This document shows, one piece after another, positions 42,339 through 52,686 of a DNA stretch of 64,000 bases. A model generated the notes under the pieces. It saw only the letters and a program-made list of their open reading frames with translations. It made no database searches and was not told the origin of the DNA. The translations under genes were made by a program, and so were the position numbers. Source of the DNA: Flavihumibacter petaseus NBRC 106054 (GTDB lineage: Bacteria > Bacteroidota > Bacteroidia > Chitinophagales > Chitinophagaceae); assembly GCF_000974785.1 (NCBI RefSeq), contig NZ_BBWV01000001.1, positions 1,612,001-1,676,000 of the forward strand. Reading direction: 5' to 3'. Positions within the stretch are counted from its first letter, which is position 1, and each line of letters begins with the position of its first letter.

Positions 42339-42800
42339 ATGATATACGCAGCACTATTGGTCCCCGTGGTTTTTGTATTGATGGAAGGCGCTACCTGGCT
42401 GATCCATAAATATGTGATGCATGGTTTTTTGTGGGGGTTACACCGCGATCACCATGATCACAGCAGTGAGGGACCGTTGGAAAGGAATGATTTGTTTTTC
42501 GTCATTTTTGCTACACCGGCCATTGCCCTGCTGTACAACGGTACGGTGCGGCATTTTGATTACGTGTTTTTCATCGGTTTGGGGGTAAGCCTGTATGGCA
42601 TGGCCTATTTTTTTGTGCACGATATTTTTATTCACCAGCGCGCGAAGCTGCTGACCAATACCCGTAATCCTTACTTGCTGGCCATCCGCCGGGCGCACAA
42701 ACAGCACCATAAGCATTTTGGAAAGGAAGGCGGCGAATGTTTCGGATTCCTGTGGGTTCCCGTAAAGTATTTCCGCCAGTTCATGAAGCAGCAACCGTGA
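42339..42800 (+). CDS. crtZ: Beta-carotene hydroxylase
   Basis: 153 residues from ATG 42339. Four His clusters of the fatty-acid-hydroxylase superfamily are in order: IHKYVMH, LHRDHHDH, HDIFIHQR and HKQHHKHF. Hydrophobic helices at about 1-20, 49-66 and 73-90 fit a di-iron membrane enzyme. It hydroxylates beta-rings to zeaxanthin. Its stop overlaps the next start (TGATG). Confidence 0.9.
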   Translation: MIYAALLVPVVFVLMEGATWLIHKYVMHGFLWGLHRDHHDHSSEGPLERNDLFFVIFATPAIALLYNGTVRHFDYVFFIGLGVSLYGMAYFFVHDIFIHQRAKLLTNTRNPYLLAIRRAHKQHHKHFGKEGGECFGFLWVPVKYFRQFMKQQP

Positions 42801-43492
42801 TGCAGTCCTTTACCTACCTCCTGGTCAACTGTTGTGCCGTGGTGATCTGCCTGGTGGCGTCGTTCGACCGGAGAATACAGTTCAACCGGTTGTTCGGCAC
42901 GTTTGCCCTATCCGCCACGGTGGTGGCCGTACCTTTCCTCCTATGGGATGCCTGGTTTACGCAGAAAGGCGTGTGGTGGTTTGACCTGCGGTATACCCTG
43001 GGTATAACGCTGGCCGGGCTTCCGCTGGAAGAGTGGCTTTTCTTCTGGTGTATCCCCTTTGCCTGCGTGTTCACGTACTATTGCATCAACCGGTTTTTCG
43101 ACCTTTCCCGCGCAGACAGTGCTAACAACATCCTGGTTTTTGCCTCCACCATTGTGTTGACCGTCTTAGCGCTGCTGCATTGCCGGCAGGTTTACACCCT
43201 GCTGGCAACGGGATCGGCTTTAATCACCCTCCTGTACCTGCACTTTATTGCCCGGCAGGAATGGATTGCCCGGGCTTCGCTGGTGTACCTGTTGCTGATG
43301 CCCGGCTTCCTGGCCGTAAATGGCGTGCTGACCGGAACAGGCATTCCCTCACCCATTGTCAATTACCGTCCCGGTACCTTCCTCGGCATCAGGATAGGCA
43401 CCATCCCCATAGAAGACGTGGTGTATGGATACAGTCTTTTCCTCCTGAATATTTACTGTTTCAAGTACTTTCAGCGCAAAACATCAGTGTAG
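42800..43492 (+). CDS. Lycopene cyclase (CrtYcd-like)
   Basis: 230 residues, about seven membrane helices. The conserved PLEEWLFFWCIPFACVFTYY in the first half and GTIPIEDVVYGYSLFLLN in the second are the paired PxEE/PxED motifs of the fused heterodimeric-type lycopene cyclase. It forms beta-rings at the ends of lycopene. It closes the operon marR-crtI-crtB-crtZ-crtY. A GGPP synthase is not in the window. Confidence 0.88.
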   Translation: MQSFTYLLVNCCAVVICLVASFDRRIQFNRLFGTFALSATVVAVPFLLWDAWFTQKGVWWFDLRYTLGITLAGLPLEEWLFFWCIPFACVFTYYCINRFFDLSRADSANNILVFASTIVLTVLALLHCRQVYTLLATGSALITLLYLHFIARQEWIARASLVYLLLMPGFLAVNGVLTGTGIPSPIVNYRPGTFLGIRIGTIPIEDVVYGYSLFLLNIYCFKYFQRKTSV

Positions 43493-43596
43493 TCAAAACG
43501 TATTCCGCATAAGGCATTGCGGTAATGGCTTGGCCAATAGTCGGATTTGTATAAAATAAAGTCTTTTTCATGGAATGGTTGGAAGGCGACAAACGA

Positions 43597-43604
43597 TAAT
43601 TTTG
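43597..43604 (+). promoter_or_regulatory. Bacteroidota -7 box of the HTCC regulator gene
   Basis: TAATTTTG matches TAnnTTTG exactly, 15 nt before the ATG at 43619. A TTG lies at 43579-43581, but the 15-nt spacing is shorter than usual, so only the -7 element is claimed. Confidence 0.5.
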
Positions 43605-43618
43605 GTAAAGCCGATACG

Positions 43619-46600
43619 ATGTGTTTCCTGGTCCGGATTGCCCTGCTGTTATTACCCCTTTCAGTTTTTGCACAAACTGAACTGTACAACTTTTACAAAC
43701 TCGACACCTACAACGGCCTCTCCCATAACCAGGTCTCCGCCATCCTGAAAGACCCCGACGGCTTCCTCTGGTTCGGCACCCTCTCGGGTCTCAACCGCTA
43801 CGATGGCTATTCCTGCCGGATCTTCCGGAAAAATTACAGCGACAGCACGTCCCTGCTGGACAACAGCGTGCAGGCACTGTATGAACTCCCCGACGACAAA
43901 CTGTGGGTCGTCACCGCCGGCGGACCCTGCATCTACAACGCCTCCACGGAAAAATTTTCTGCCGGCTACAACGGCTATCTGCGATCCCTCGGCCTGCCCG
44001 CTGCCCCGGTCACCAGCATCATCAAAGGGAATAGCGGACGCTACTGGTTCCTCTACGATAATCTCGACCTCTACCTGTACACTGCAGGGGACAAAAAGGC
44101 CCGGCTGTTCAAACGGGCGCCGGACACCAGCAGCCTCGAGAGCGTTACGGCCATCAAAGAAGCGAAAGACGGCAAATTATGGGTGGTCTACCAGACTGGC
44201 CTCCTTCAGCAGTATGATATTCAGGCCAACAAGATCGTTTTTGAAAGCGCCGCCTTCGAAAGCATGAATGTCGGGACCAAACCCAGTAACCTGTTTGTGG
44301 ATAACGACGGGGATGTCTGGCTCTGGGGCGTCAACAACGGCGCCTTCCTTTTTCAGCCAAAATCAAACACCGTCAGGCAATTCAATGAAAGCTCCTATCC
44401 TTCCAGGCTGAACAGGAACCTGGTGACGCAGATCGTGCAGGACAACAATGGCCTGATCTGGGTGTCTACCGACCATGGCGGCGTCAACCTGGTCAGCAAA
44501 AAGAATAATTTCAGCATCAGTTACCTGCGCAACGATCCCAAAGACCGCCGCAGCCTCAGCCAGAACAGCATTACTGCCACCTATAAAGACGATGACGGTA
44601 TTATCTGGCTGGGAACCTATAAGCACGGGGTAAATTACCTGAACAGCAACATCGTGTTGTTCCCCGTCTATCGCCACCAGGAGGCGGATCCGAATAGTCT
44701 CCCCTACGATGATGTCGACCGCTTCGTGGAAGATTCGGTAGGTAACCTCTGGATAGGCACCAACGGCGGGGGACTGATCTGGTTCGACCGGAAGCGCAAT
44801 GTTTTCCGGCAATTCCTGCACGACCCCAACAACCCCAGCAGCCTGAGCAGCAATGTGATCGTCAGCCTGCTGATCGACCATGAAGGGATCCTCTGGATCG
44901 GCACCTATTTTGGCGGGCTCTGCAGTTATGATGGCCGCGGTTTCACCCGGTATCGGCACAGCGATACCGATTCTTCCAGCCTGAGCAGTGATAATGTTTG
45001 GGACATCCTGGAAGACCGGCAAAATAACCTGTGGATCGGCACCCTGGGTGGCGGACTGGACCAATTTGACCGGAACACCAAAAGGTTCGGGCATACCCGG
45101 TATAAGGGTGCATTGGCTCCCCTGCCCTCCAATTACATTTCAGGGATCATAGAAGACGGGCAGGGTAACTTATGGGTGGGCAGCACGGCGGGGCTGACGG
45201 TTTTTGACAGGAACAAAACCGATACTGTTACTTACCAGCATACCGATAATAAGAAGAGCCTGAGCAACAATACAGTGAATAGTGTGCTGGAAGACAACCA
45301 GGGCAGGATCTGGGCGGGAACCAGGGAAGGCCTGAACCTCCTTAACCGGCAAACCGGCGAGTTTCAGCGGTTCAGTACCGCCGACGGCCTGCCGGATGAC
45401 CTGATCCTGGATATCCTGGAAGACAACCAGGGCACACTTTGGATCTCGACACCCAACGGGCTTTGCAACGTGATCCCCACACAGGATCAGCAGGGTATTC
45501 GCTTGTCCGTTATCCGCTATGATGAAACCAATAACCTCCAGAGCCGGGAATTCAACGATAACGCGGCCTTCAAGACCCGCGCCGGCGAACTGGTCTTCGG
45601 CGGCCCTTCCGGGTTTAACATCATCCAGCCGGAAAAAATCCGGGTGCCTGTGTTCCACCCGAAGCTGGTGCTCACGGGCTTGCAGCTGTTGAACAATACG
45701 GTAGAACCAGGCGAGGTGATCAACAATCGCGTGTTGTTAGAGCAGTCCCTCTCCAAACTGCCCGCCATTGAATTGAAGCATAAGGAAAATGTTTTCTCGA
45801 TAGACTTTACCACGCTTGATTTCGGGCAAAGCTCAGGCAGCAAATACGCCTATATGCTGCAGGGGTTCAATGCGGACTGGTTGTACACGGATGGCACGCA
45901 GCGGCGGGCCACCTACACCAACCTGAACCCCGGCCATTATACATTTAAAGTGAAAGTGATGCGCCGCGATGGCACCTGGAGTGCAGAAAAAACCCTGGGC
46001 ATCAGGGTGTTACCGCCCTTCTGGCAAACACCCCTCGCCTACGCGGTGTATGCGCTGGTGCTGCTGGGCATCTTCCTGCTTATCCGCAAAATCACGCTGG
46101 ACCGCATTCATTTGCGGTTCGAAATGCGGCAGCAGCGCAGTGAAGCGGAAAGAGCACTGGCGCTGGACCAGCTGAAAACAAAATTCTTCACCAATGTGAG
46201 CCATGAATTCCGGACTCCCTTAAGCCTGATCATCTCTCCGCTGGATAAGATCATTAAAAACACGGCCGATGAAGACCAGCAAAAACAGCTCAACCTGGTG
46301 CTCCGCAATGCCAAACGTTTACTGAACCTCGTCAACCAGTTGCTGGATTTCCGGAAGATCGAAGTACAGGGGCTCAAGCTGCATCCCGCTATCGGCGACA
46401 TCGTGCTGTTTGCCAGGGATATTACGGGCTCCTTCAGCGATATGGCCGAAAAGAAAAATATCCGGCTTTCCTTCCAGGCCAATGTGGAGCAGCTGGAGAT
46501 TTATTTCGATAAGGACAAGGTGGAGAAGATCCTGTTCAACCTCCTGTCCAACGCCTTTAAGTATACCCATGACAACGGGCGGGTGCAGGTGAACCTGGTC

Positions 46601-47707
46601 TATACGCCGGGTGCTTCAGAAGACAACGGCATACTGGCCATTGCCGTGGAAGACACGGGCATTGGCATTCCCGCCGACATGCAGGAAAAAGTATTTGAAC
46701 GTTTTTTTCAAACGGACGTGCCCGCCGCTATGGTTAACCAGGGCACGGGCATCGGGCTGGCCATCACCAAAGAATTTGTAAAACTTCACGGCGGAACCAT
46801 CACCGTCAACAGCGAGCCGGAAAAGGGAACCTGTTTTACCGTGATGCTCCCGGCGAAAAAAATCTATGAACCGACGGTTTCGTCGGTCATCCAGCCGGTG
46901 GTTATGGAAGAGGGCGGGGCACCTGCAGAAGAACAAAGCCATGGTAAACGGAAAACCATCCTGGTGATCGAAGACAACGAGGACATCCGGTTCTATCTCA
47001 AGGAAAACTTGCGGGCCTCCTACCAGGTGGAAGAAGCAGTGAACGGGAAGGAAGGTTGGGAGAAGATTAAACTGATCAATCCGGACCTGGTGGTCAGCGA
47101 CATGATGATGCCCCTGGTGGACGGCATCGAGCTGGCGAAAAAAATCAAAACGGATACCCTCACCGCCCATATCCCGGTTATCTTACTGACGGCCATGGGG
47201 AGTGAGGAAAAGCAGATTGAAGGGTTCCAGGCAGGGGTGAGTGATTATATTACCAAGCCTTTCACCTTTGAGATCCTGGCCTCGCGGATCAAAAACCTTT
47301 TGGCCCGGCAGCACCTGCTGCAGAAACGGTTCCAGAAACAAATAGACGTTAACCCGGGCGAGGTGACGGTTACCCCGGTGGATGAGCAGTTTTTGAAACA
47401 GGCGCTGGGCGTGGTGGAAAAATACATGGACAACCCCGATTTTTCGGTGGAGGACTTCAGCCGGGAAATGTGCCTGAGCCGGAAAGCCCTGTACAATAAG
47501 ATCAGTTCTCTCACCGGGAAAGCACCCCTGGATTTTATCCGGTCCATCCGCCTGAAGCGCGCGGCTCAGCTCCTGGCCAAAAGCGGTATGACCATTTCCG
47601 AAATAGCCTGGGAGGTCGGGTTCAACAATCCCAAAAACTTCACGAAGTATTTTAAAGAGGAATTTGACGTCTTGCCTTCCCAATACCGCGAGAGCCTGTC
47701 AAAATAG
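43619..47707 (+). CDS. Hybrid two-component regulator (HTCC) of the polysaccharide locus
   Basis: About 1362 residues from ATG 43619, which opens onto a signal peptide (MCFLVRIALLLLPLSVFAQT). Residues about 25-710 hold two-component regulator propeller repeats (GLSHNQVSAILKDPDGFLWF, later LWIGT and IWAGT units). A Y_Y_Y domain (near 720-785) precedes a membrane helix near 805 (AVYALVLLGIFLLI). Then follow HisKA (FTNVSHEFRTPLSLI, His near 861), HATPase (LLSNAFKYT, DTGIGIP, GTGIGLAIT), a receiver (ILVIEDNEDIRFYL, SDMMMPLVDG with Asp near 1161) and AraC-type HTH (EIAWEVGFNNPKNFTKYFKE). It senses a periplasmic oligosaccharide and activates the downstream sus genes. Confidence 0.95.
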   Translation: MCFLVRIALLLLPLSVFAQTELYNFYKLDTYNGLSHNQVSAILKDPDGFLWFGTLSGLNRYDGYSCRIFRKNYSDSTSLLDNSVQALYELPDDKLWVVTAGGPCIYNASTEKFSAGYNGYLRSLGLPAAPVTSIIKGNSGRYWFLYDNLDLYLYTAGDKKARLFKRAPDTSSLESVTAIKEAKDGKLWVVYQTGLLQQYDIQANKIVFESAAFESMNVGTKPSNLFVDNDGDVWLWGVNNGAFLFQPKSNTVRQFNESSYPSRLNRNLVTQIVQDNNGLIWVSTDHGGVNLVSKKNNFSISYLRNDPKDRRSLSQNSITATYKDDDGIIWLGTYKHGVNYLNSNIVLFPVYRHQEADPNSLPYDDVDRFVEDSVGNLWIGTNGGGLIWFDRKRNVFRQFLHDPNNPSSLSSNVIVSLLIDHEGILWIGTYFGGLCSYDGRGFTRYRHSDTDSSSLSSDNVWDILEDRQNNLWIGTLGGGLDQFDRNTKRFGHTRYKGALAPLPSNYISGIIEDGQGNLWVGSTAGLTVFDRNKTDTVTYQHTDNKKSLSNNTVNSVLEDNQGRIWAGTREGLNLLNRQTGEFQRFSTADGLPDDLILDILEDNQGTLWISTPNGLCNVIPTQDQQGIRLSVIRYDETNNLQSREFNDNAAFKTRAGELVFGGPSGFNIIQPEKIRVPVFHPKLVLTGLQLLNNTVEPGEVINNRVLLEQSLSKLPAIELKHKENVFSIDFTTLDFGQSSGSKYAYMLQGFNADWLYTDGTQRRATYTNLNPGHYTFKVKVMRRDGTWSAEKTLGIRVLPPFWQTPLAYAVYALVLLGIFLLIRKITLDRIHLRFEMRQQRSEAERALALDQLKTKFFTNVSHEFRTPLSLIISPLDKIIKNTADEDQQKQLNLVLRNAKRLLNLVNQLLDFRKIEVQGLKLHPAIGDIVLFARDITGSFSDMAEKKNIRLSFQANVEQLEIYFDKDKVEKILFNLLSNAFKYTHDNGRVQVNLVYTPGASEDNGILAIAVEDTGIGIPADMQEKVFERFFQTDVPAAMVNQGTGIGLAITKEFVKLHGGTITVNSEPEKGTCFTVMLPAKKIYEPTVSSVIQPVVMEEGGAPAEEQSHGKRKTILVIEDNEDIRFYLKENLRASYQVEEAVNGKEGWEKIKLINPDLVVSDMMMPLVDGIELAKKIKTDTLTAHIPVILLTAMGSEEKQIEGFQAGVSDYITKPFTFEILASRIKNLLARQHLLQKRFQKQIDVNPGEVTVTPVDEQFLKQALGVVEKYMDNPDFSVEDFSREMCLSRKALYNKISSLTGKAPLDFIRSIRLKRAAQLLAKSGMTISEIAWEVGFNNPKNFTKYFKEEFDVLPSQYRESLSK

Positions 47708-47779
47708 GCTAATCTACCCAATTGGTACCCTAAACGTACCCATTTGACTCCCCCCGCCCACGCTGCATGTTGATAGTTT

Positions 47780-47813
47780 TATAGCAGTCTTCAAGGAAAA
47801 GATTGCTGCTATA
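47780..47813. promoter_or_regulatory. Inverted repeat in SusC leader
   Basis: TATAGCAG (47780-47787) and CTGCTATA (47806-47813) are perfect reverse complements, 18 nt apart, 117 nt before the susC start. The inner bases TCTT/AAGA extend pairing partly. It may be a leader hairpin or part of the operator used by the HTCC regulator. Confidence 0.45.
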
Positions 47814-47929
47814 TGAGACTACGACTGCCATTGTTTACCCCCCTCTTTGCGGAGCCAACTCCCCCGTTTTCTCCTGTACATCAACTGCTCCTTTGCCAGA
47901 AGGCATTAGTCAAGTTTAAATTTTCAAAG

Positions 47930-50900
47930 ATGAAATCAACCAAAACGATTCGCTTGGGGCTATTGCTGCTATGGGGATTTTATGTATCCCTGTTAAGCTC
48001 CCCTGCTTTTGCACAGCCGGCAAAAGTGTCGGGTGTCGTCACGAAACAAAACGCTGTTCCCGTTCCGGGGGCAACGGTCTCGGTAAAAAACACCAGCCGC
48101 TCCACCAGTGCCGATGAGGCCGGAAGGTTTACCATCGAAGCGGCTGCCAATGACATCCTGGTGATTACCGCTGTTGGCTTTGCCCCGAAAGAGGCAAAAG
48201 TGGGTGCCGGCACATTGAGCATCCAGTTGCTGGAAGTCAACAACCCCATGGAAAATGTAGTAGTGATCGGGTACGGTCAGCAGCGGAAAAAACTGGTGAC
48301 CGGCGCCAATGTGCAGGTGAAAGGAGAAGACCTGCAGAAACAGAATACCACCAATGCCTTGCAGGCCCTGCAGGGACAAGCGACGGGTGTACAGATCACG
48401 TCCTCGTCCGGGCAGCCGGGGGATGGATTTAACGTGATCATCCGGGGCAAGGGCACCATTGGTAATTTCGGGCCGCTGTTCGTGGTGGACGGGGTACAGG
48501 GTGTTAATCCCAATTCCATCAATCCCGCCGACATTGAATCGATTGACGTGCTGAAAGATGCCGCCTCCGCGGCTATCTATGGCTCACAGGCAGCCAACGG
48601 GGTGATCCTGGTGACCACGAGAACCGGCAGGCAAAACCAGAAAGCACAGGTCACGCTGGATGCCTATTATGGCGTGCAGAACGTGCCGCGGAAAGCGCAA
48701 CTGCTTGATGCGAAGGAATACGCCATTATCATGAACGAGCAGGCCATGAACTCGGGCAAGCCGCGCTATTTCACCAATGAAGAAATCAACAACCTGCCGG
48801 TAAATACCAACTGGCTCGACCAGATGTTCAAGGAAAACGTACCTACCCAGAACTATGTACTGGGCGTAACTGGTGGTAACGGCGGGTCGGCTTATTCCAC
48901 TTCCTTCGGGTATACCAGCCAGGGCGGTATTGTCGGCGGCCCGGACATCTCCAATTATGAGCGCTACACCGTCAAGATCAATTCTGAACACAAATTATAT
49001 AAGGACATTATCAAGCTGGGTGAGCACCTCTCCTTCAATAACGTGAACAGTCATGGCATCCAGACAGGAGGCCAGTACAGCAATACCTTACGGTCGGCTT
49101 TTTCTACCACGCCCTTCCTGCCCATGTATGATGCGGAGGGCAACTTCCTGGCCTCCGATGATACCAGTTACCACTGGAATCCCGGCCAGGTGGGCAGTCC
49201 GCAGTGGGACAACAGCACTTCCAACCCCTATGCGTCGATGTATTACAACTCCAACAGCCGGAACAGCAGCCAGGGACTTTTTGGCGATGCTTACTTGCAG
49301 GTAGAACCGATCAAGGGACTGACCTTCCGGACGAGCCTGGGCGTGAATTACTGGAGCAACCAAAGCCGTGGCTTTACACCGGTGTATCATTTGTCCATCT
49401 TCGACATGAACGATACCTCTACCGTGTACCAGTCTATGGGCAGCGGCAGGACCCTCCAGTTTGACAATACGCTGAGCTATGATTTCCGGGTGGGCAAAGA
49501 CCATAGTTTCAACGTGATGGCGGGCAGTTCAGCCATCAACACAAAAGGTTCGGGGTTGTCTGGGAACAACTGGGATTTGCGGGTGGCAGACCTGGCCCAT
49601 GCTTACCTGGATGTTGCCCAGAACAGGGCCCCCGAGTCAGATCATCTCTCCGCCGGTGGCGGACCATTTGAAGATGCCCTGCTCTCCTATTTCGGCAGGT
49701 TGCAATACAATTACAAGGAAAAATATTTGTTCAATGCGACGTTCCGGGCGGATGGTTCTTCCAAGTTTGCACCCGACCACCGCTGGGGTTATTTTCCTTC
49801 CGTGTCGGCCGGATGGATTGTATCCCGTGAAGAATTTGCACAGGTTTCCGCCATTGATTTTCTTAAGGTCCGCGCCAGCTGGGGCCGTGTGGGCAACCAG
49901 AGTGTTCCTGCTTACCAGTACCTCGCGCCGATCAGCTTTAACCAGGCAGGGTATATTTTCGGGAATACCGAAGGCATGAACACCCCCGGCGCTTATCCCA
50001 GCCGCCTGGCCAATCCCAATGTAAAATGGGAAACCTCAGAGCAGGCGAATATCGGATTTGATCTTACCCTGATCAAGCGCCTGAACGTTACGTTCGACTA
50101 CTACGTGAAGAAAACAAAAGACTGGCTCATCACGGCGCCGATCCTGGCCACGGCCGGTGCCGATGCGCCCCTGATCAATGGCGGCGATGTGCAGAATACC
50201 GGTGTTGAACTCGCGCTGAATTACCGCAATACCATCGGCAAAAACCTGAACTATTCGGTGGGCGTAAATGGTTCCTATAACAAGAATAAAATCGGGAACA
50301 TTCCTACCAATGACCACATCATCCATGGCAATACCAATGTGTTGTTTGCCAACTCGCTGGAGTTCTACCGGGCGCAGAATGGTTTCCCGGTGGGTTATTT
50401 CTGGGGACTGAAAACTGCGGGTGTTTTCCAGAGCGAAGCTGAGGTGAATGGTTATGTAAACAAAGGAGGAACTGTTATCCAGCCTTCGGCAAAACCCGGG
50501 GATGTGCGTTATGTGGACCAGAACGGGGATGGTGTGATCAGCAATGACGACAGGATCATGATCGGTGATCCCAATCCTGACTTCATTTTCGGCTTTAATG
50601 TAGCCCTTGATTATAAAGGCTTTGATTTTATGGTACAGGGGTCCGGTGTCACCGGCAACCAGCTGGTGCAGTCGTGGAAAGGTCCCGGTGGACGCGGCAA
50701 CTATTCTGCAGAGATCCTCGGGCGGTGGACGGGTCCCGGTACTTCCAACAGGATCCCGCGGGTAACCGAAGAAGGAACCAACTTTGCGCAATTTTCTGAC
50801 CTGTATGTATATGATGGCAGCTTCCTGCGCATCAACACGATTACCCTCGGTTATGATTTTGCCGGGCTGATCAAAAAAAGCTACCTCAGCAGGGTAAGGT

Positions 50901-51052
50901 TCTATGTATCGGTGCTGAATGCGTTCACCTTCACGAAATACAATGGGATGGATCCTGAGATCGGCCACAACGAAGGCTTTTCCACAGGCGTGGACGTAGG
51001 CTACTACCCCAGGCCCAGGACCATGATGGCCGGAGCAAATATTCGTTTTTAA
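47930..51052 (+). CDS. SusC-like TonB-linked outer-membrane transporter
   Basis: 1040 residues from ATG 47930 (an upstream in-frame start lacks a signal). Signal peptide MKSTKTIRLGLLLLWGFYVS ends near AFAQP. A carboxypeptidase-like domain (KVSGVVTKQNAVPVPGATVS) and the SusC plug (VVVIGYGQQRKKLVTGANVQ, IDVLKDAASAAIYGSQAANG) follow. The barrel ends with YYPRPRTMMAGANIRF. It forms the ligand channel with the SusD lid encoded 12 nt downstream. Confidence 0.95.
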   Translation: MKSTKTIRLGLLLLWGFYVSLLSSPAFAQPAKVSGVVTKQNAVPVPGATVSVKNTSRSTSADEAGRFTIEAAANDILVITAVGFAPKEAKVGAGTLSIQLLEVNNPMENVVVIGYGQQRKKLVTGANVQVKGEDLQKQNTTNALQALQGQATGVQITSSSGQPGDGFNVIIRGKGTIGNFGPLFVVDGVQGVNPNSINPADIESIDVLKDAASAAIYGSQAANGVILVTTRTGRQNQKAQVTLDAYYGVQNVPRKAQLLDAKEYAIIMNEQAMNSGKPRYFTNEEINNLPVNTNWLDQMFKENVPTQNYVLGVTGGNGGSAYSTSFGYTSQGGIVGGPDISNYERYTVKINSEHKLYKDIIKLGEHLSFNNVNSHGIQTGGQYSNTLRSAFSTTPFLPMYDAEGNFLASDDTSYHWNPGQVGSPQWDNSTSNPYASMYYNSNSRNSSQGLFGDAYLQVEPIKGLTFRTSLGVNYWSNQSRGFTPVYHLSIFDMNDTSTVYQSMGSGRTLQFDNTLSYDFRVGKDHSFNVMAGSSAINTKGSGLSGNNWDLRVADLAHAYLDVAQNRAPESDHLSAGGGPFEDALLSYFGRLQYNYKEKYLFNATFRADGSSKFAPDHRWGYFPSVSAGWIVSREEFAQVSAIDFLKVRASWGRVGNQSVPAYQYLAPISFNQAGYIFGNTEGMNTPGAYPSRLANPNVKWETSEQANIGFDLTLIKRLNVTFDYYVKKTKDWLITAPILATAGADAPLINGGDVQNTGVELALNYRNTIGKNLNYSVGVNGSYNKNKIGNIPTNDHIIHGNTNVLFANSLEFYRAQNGFPVGYFWGLKTAGVFQSEAEVNGYVNKGGTVIQPSAKPGDVRYVDQNGDGVISNDDRIMIGDPNPDFIFGFNVALDYKGFDFMVQGSGVTGNQLVQSWKGPGGRGNYSAEILGRWTGPGTSNRIPRVTEEGTNFAQFSDLYVYDGSFLRINTITLGYDFAGLIKKSYLSRVRFYVSVLNAFTFTKYNGMDPEIGHNEGFSTGVDVGYYPRPRTMMAGANIRF

Positions 51053-51064
51053 CTGAAAACTGAC

Positions 51065-52666
51065 ATGGCAATGAAAAATATTAAAATATACTTTCCGGTG
51101 CTCGCACTGCTGTGCCTCGCTGCCTGCAGCAAGAGCTTCCTGGACACAGAGGATGTTACCTCCGCTACAGAGCAGAACTTTTATAAAACACCCAACGATG
51201 CCTGGAAAGCCCTGGTAGGCGTATATGACGGCATGCAACGGGCAACCTCCTCCGGCATCGGGTTGAACGTGGTGACCAGTGAGATTATGTCAGACAATGC
51301 CTTTGGCGCGTCCGGGAATTCTGACGGCTACGGTGTACAGATGGTGGACGAGTTTGACAAGCTGCGTTCCCCTTCAGACCAGGATATGTTCGGCGACAAC
51401 TGGACCGTGTATTACAAGGCGGTGTACCGGGCCAACATGCTGTTGAAGAATCTTGACCAGGTGGATTGGAAAGGCAATGATGCGCTCCGCAACATGTATG
51501 AATCAGAAGCCAGGTTTATCCGGGCCAACCTGTATTTTGACATGGTAAGGTTCTGGGGGAATATTCCCCTGCTGACAGCACCCTCGGTGGACAATGTGCC
51601 GCAGGCGAATCCTGATGAGGTGTATCAACTGATTGCCGAAGATTTGAAATTTGCGGCGGCCAATCTTCCCGCTACCAGTTACGGTGCCATGGCCCCTGCT
51701 GATTTCGGACGCGTGACGAAGTGGGCAGCGGAGGCAATGCTGGCCCGTGTATACCTGTATTATACGGGTTATTATGCCAAACCCGATTTGGCAGGTGTTG
51801 TTACGAAGGAGGAAGCGTTGGCCGGGCTCGAAGAGGTGATCAGCAACGGCGGATTTGGTCTCGTTGAAAACTTCGCCGACCTGTGGCCGGCAGCATCCCT
51901 GAACAATTATGTGGGTGAGCGGAACAAGGAAACCGTATTCAGTGTTCGGTATACCTATACCAGCGACTGGAATGGCAATGTGGATGGCAATCACTGGATG
52001 GTGATGATGGGCATCCGGGTACAGGCCATTTATCCTTATGGATTGGGTTGGGGCGCCGGTACTGTAAATGCAAAACTCTGGAATGCCTACCCTGCAGGAG
52101 ACACCCGGAGGGATGCTACGATCATTTCCATTGACGGAGAAAACCTGGATTTCAAGAACAAAAAGGATCAGCGGGAGTATACTGGATATTACGCCAAAAA
52201 ATATTCACCCATGGCCGATGAGGCAGGTGTAAGCCTGGCGGAGAAAATGGGTGGTGTGAGTTTCATGATCAGCCAGTTCCAGGATTATGTTTCTATCCGT
52301 TATTCCGATGTATTGCTGATGGCTGCTGAACTGGGCTCAGGCAATGCGCAGCAGTATTTTGATGACGTGCGCAAGCGGGCGTTGGGTGCCAGCTTCGTTT
52401 CGATTCCCGTCAACAATACAAACATTTTAAATGAGCGGAGACTGGAGTTTGCAGGAGAAGGCCTCCGGTATTGGGACCTGCTGCGCCAGGGAATCGATGT
52501 AGCCGCGGCTACCATTGCGGAAACGGTTACGCTTCAGAACGGCGAAGTGGATGTAACCAAAACCATCAACGCAGCAAAGATTACCGAAACGAAGGGATTG
52601 TCGCAGATCCCCAATACGCAAATCAGTTTGTCCAACGGTGTGCTCAAACAAAATGCGGGATGGTAA
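51065..52666 (+). CDS. SusD-like starch-binding lipoprotein
   Basis: 533 residues with a type II signal (MKNIKIYFPVLALLCLAACS, starting at 51071 or 51065; lipobox LAAC). The helical SusD fold is shown by FLDTEDVTSATEQNFYKTPN near the N-terminus, AEAMLARVYLYYTGY in the TPR region, and the C-terminal LNERRLEFAGEGLRYWDLLR motif, conserved in RagB/SusD proteins. It binds oligosaccharide on the cell surface as the lid of SusC. Confidence 0.95.
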   Translation: MAMKNIKIYFPVLALLCLAACSKSFLDTEDVTSATEQNFYKTPNDAWKALVGVYDGMQRATSSGIGLNVVTSEIMSDNAFGASGNSDGYGVQMVDEFDKLRSPSDQDMFGDNWTVYYKAVYRANMLLKNLDQVDWKGNDALRNMYESEARFIRANLYFDMVRFWGNIPLLTAPSVDNVPQANPDEVYQLIAEDLKFAAANLPATSYGAMAPADFGRVTKWAAEAMLARVYLYYTGYYAKPDLAGVVTKEEALAGLEEVISNGGFGLVENFADLWPAASLNNYVGERNKETVFSVRYTYTSDWNGNVDGNHWMVMMGIRVQAIYPYGLGWGAGTVNAKLWNAYPAGDTRRDATIISIDGENLDFKNKKDQREYTGYYAKKYSPMADEAGVSLAEKMGGVSFMISQFQDYVSIRYSDVLLMAAELGSGNAQQYFDDVRKRALGASFVSIPVNNTNILNERRLEFAGEGLRYWDLLRQGIDVAAATIAETVTLQNGEVDVTKTINAAKITETKGLSQIPNTQISLSNGVLKQNAGW

Positions 52667-52686
52667 TCCGTTCATCATCATTCAAA

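Noticed and set aside
50036-51238. Minus-strand open frame (400 aa) inside susC
   Set aside because: Antisense to the SusC barrel, with no start context or recognisable domain.
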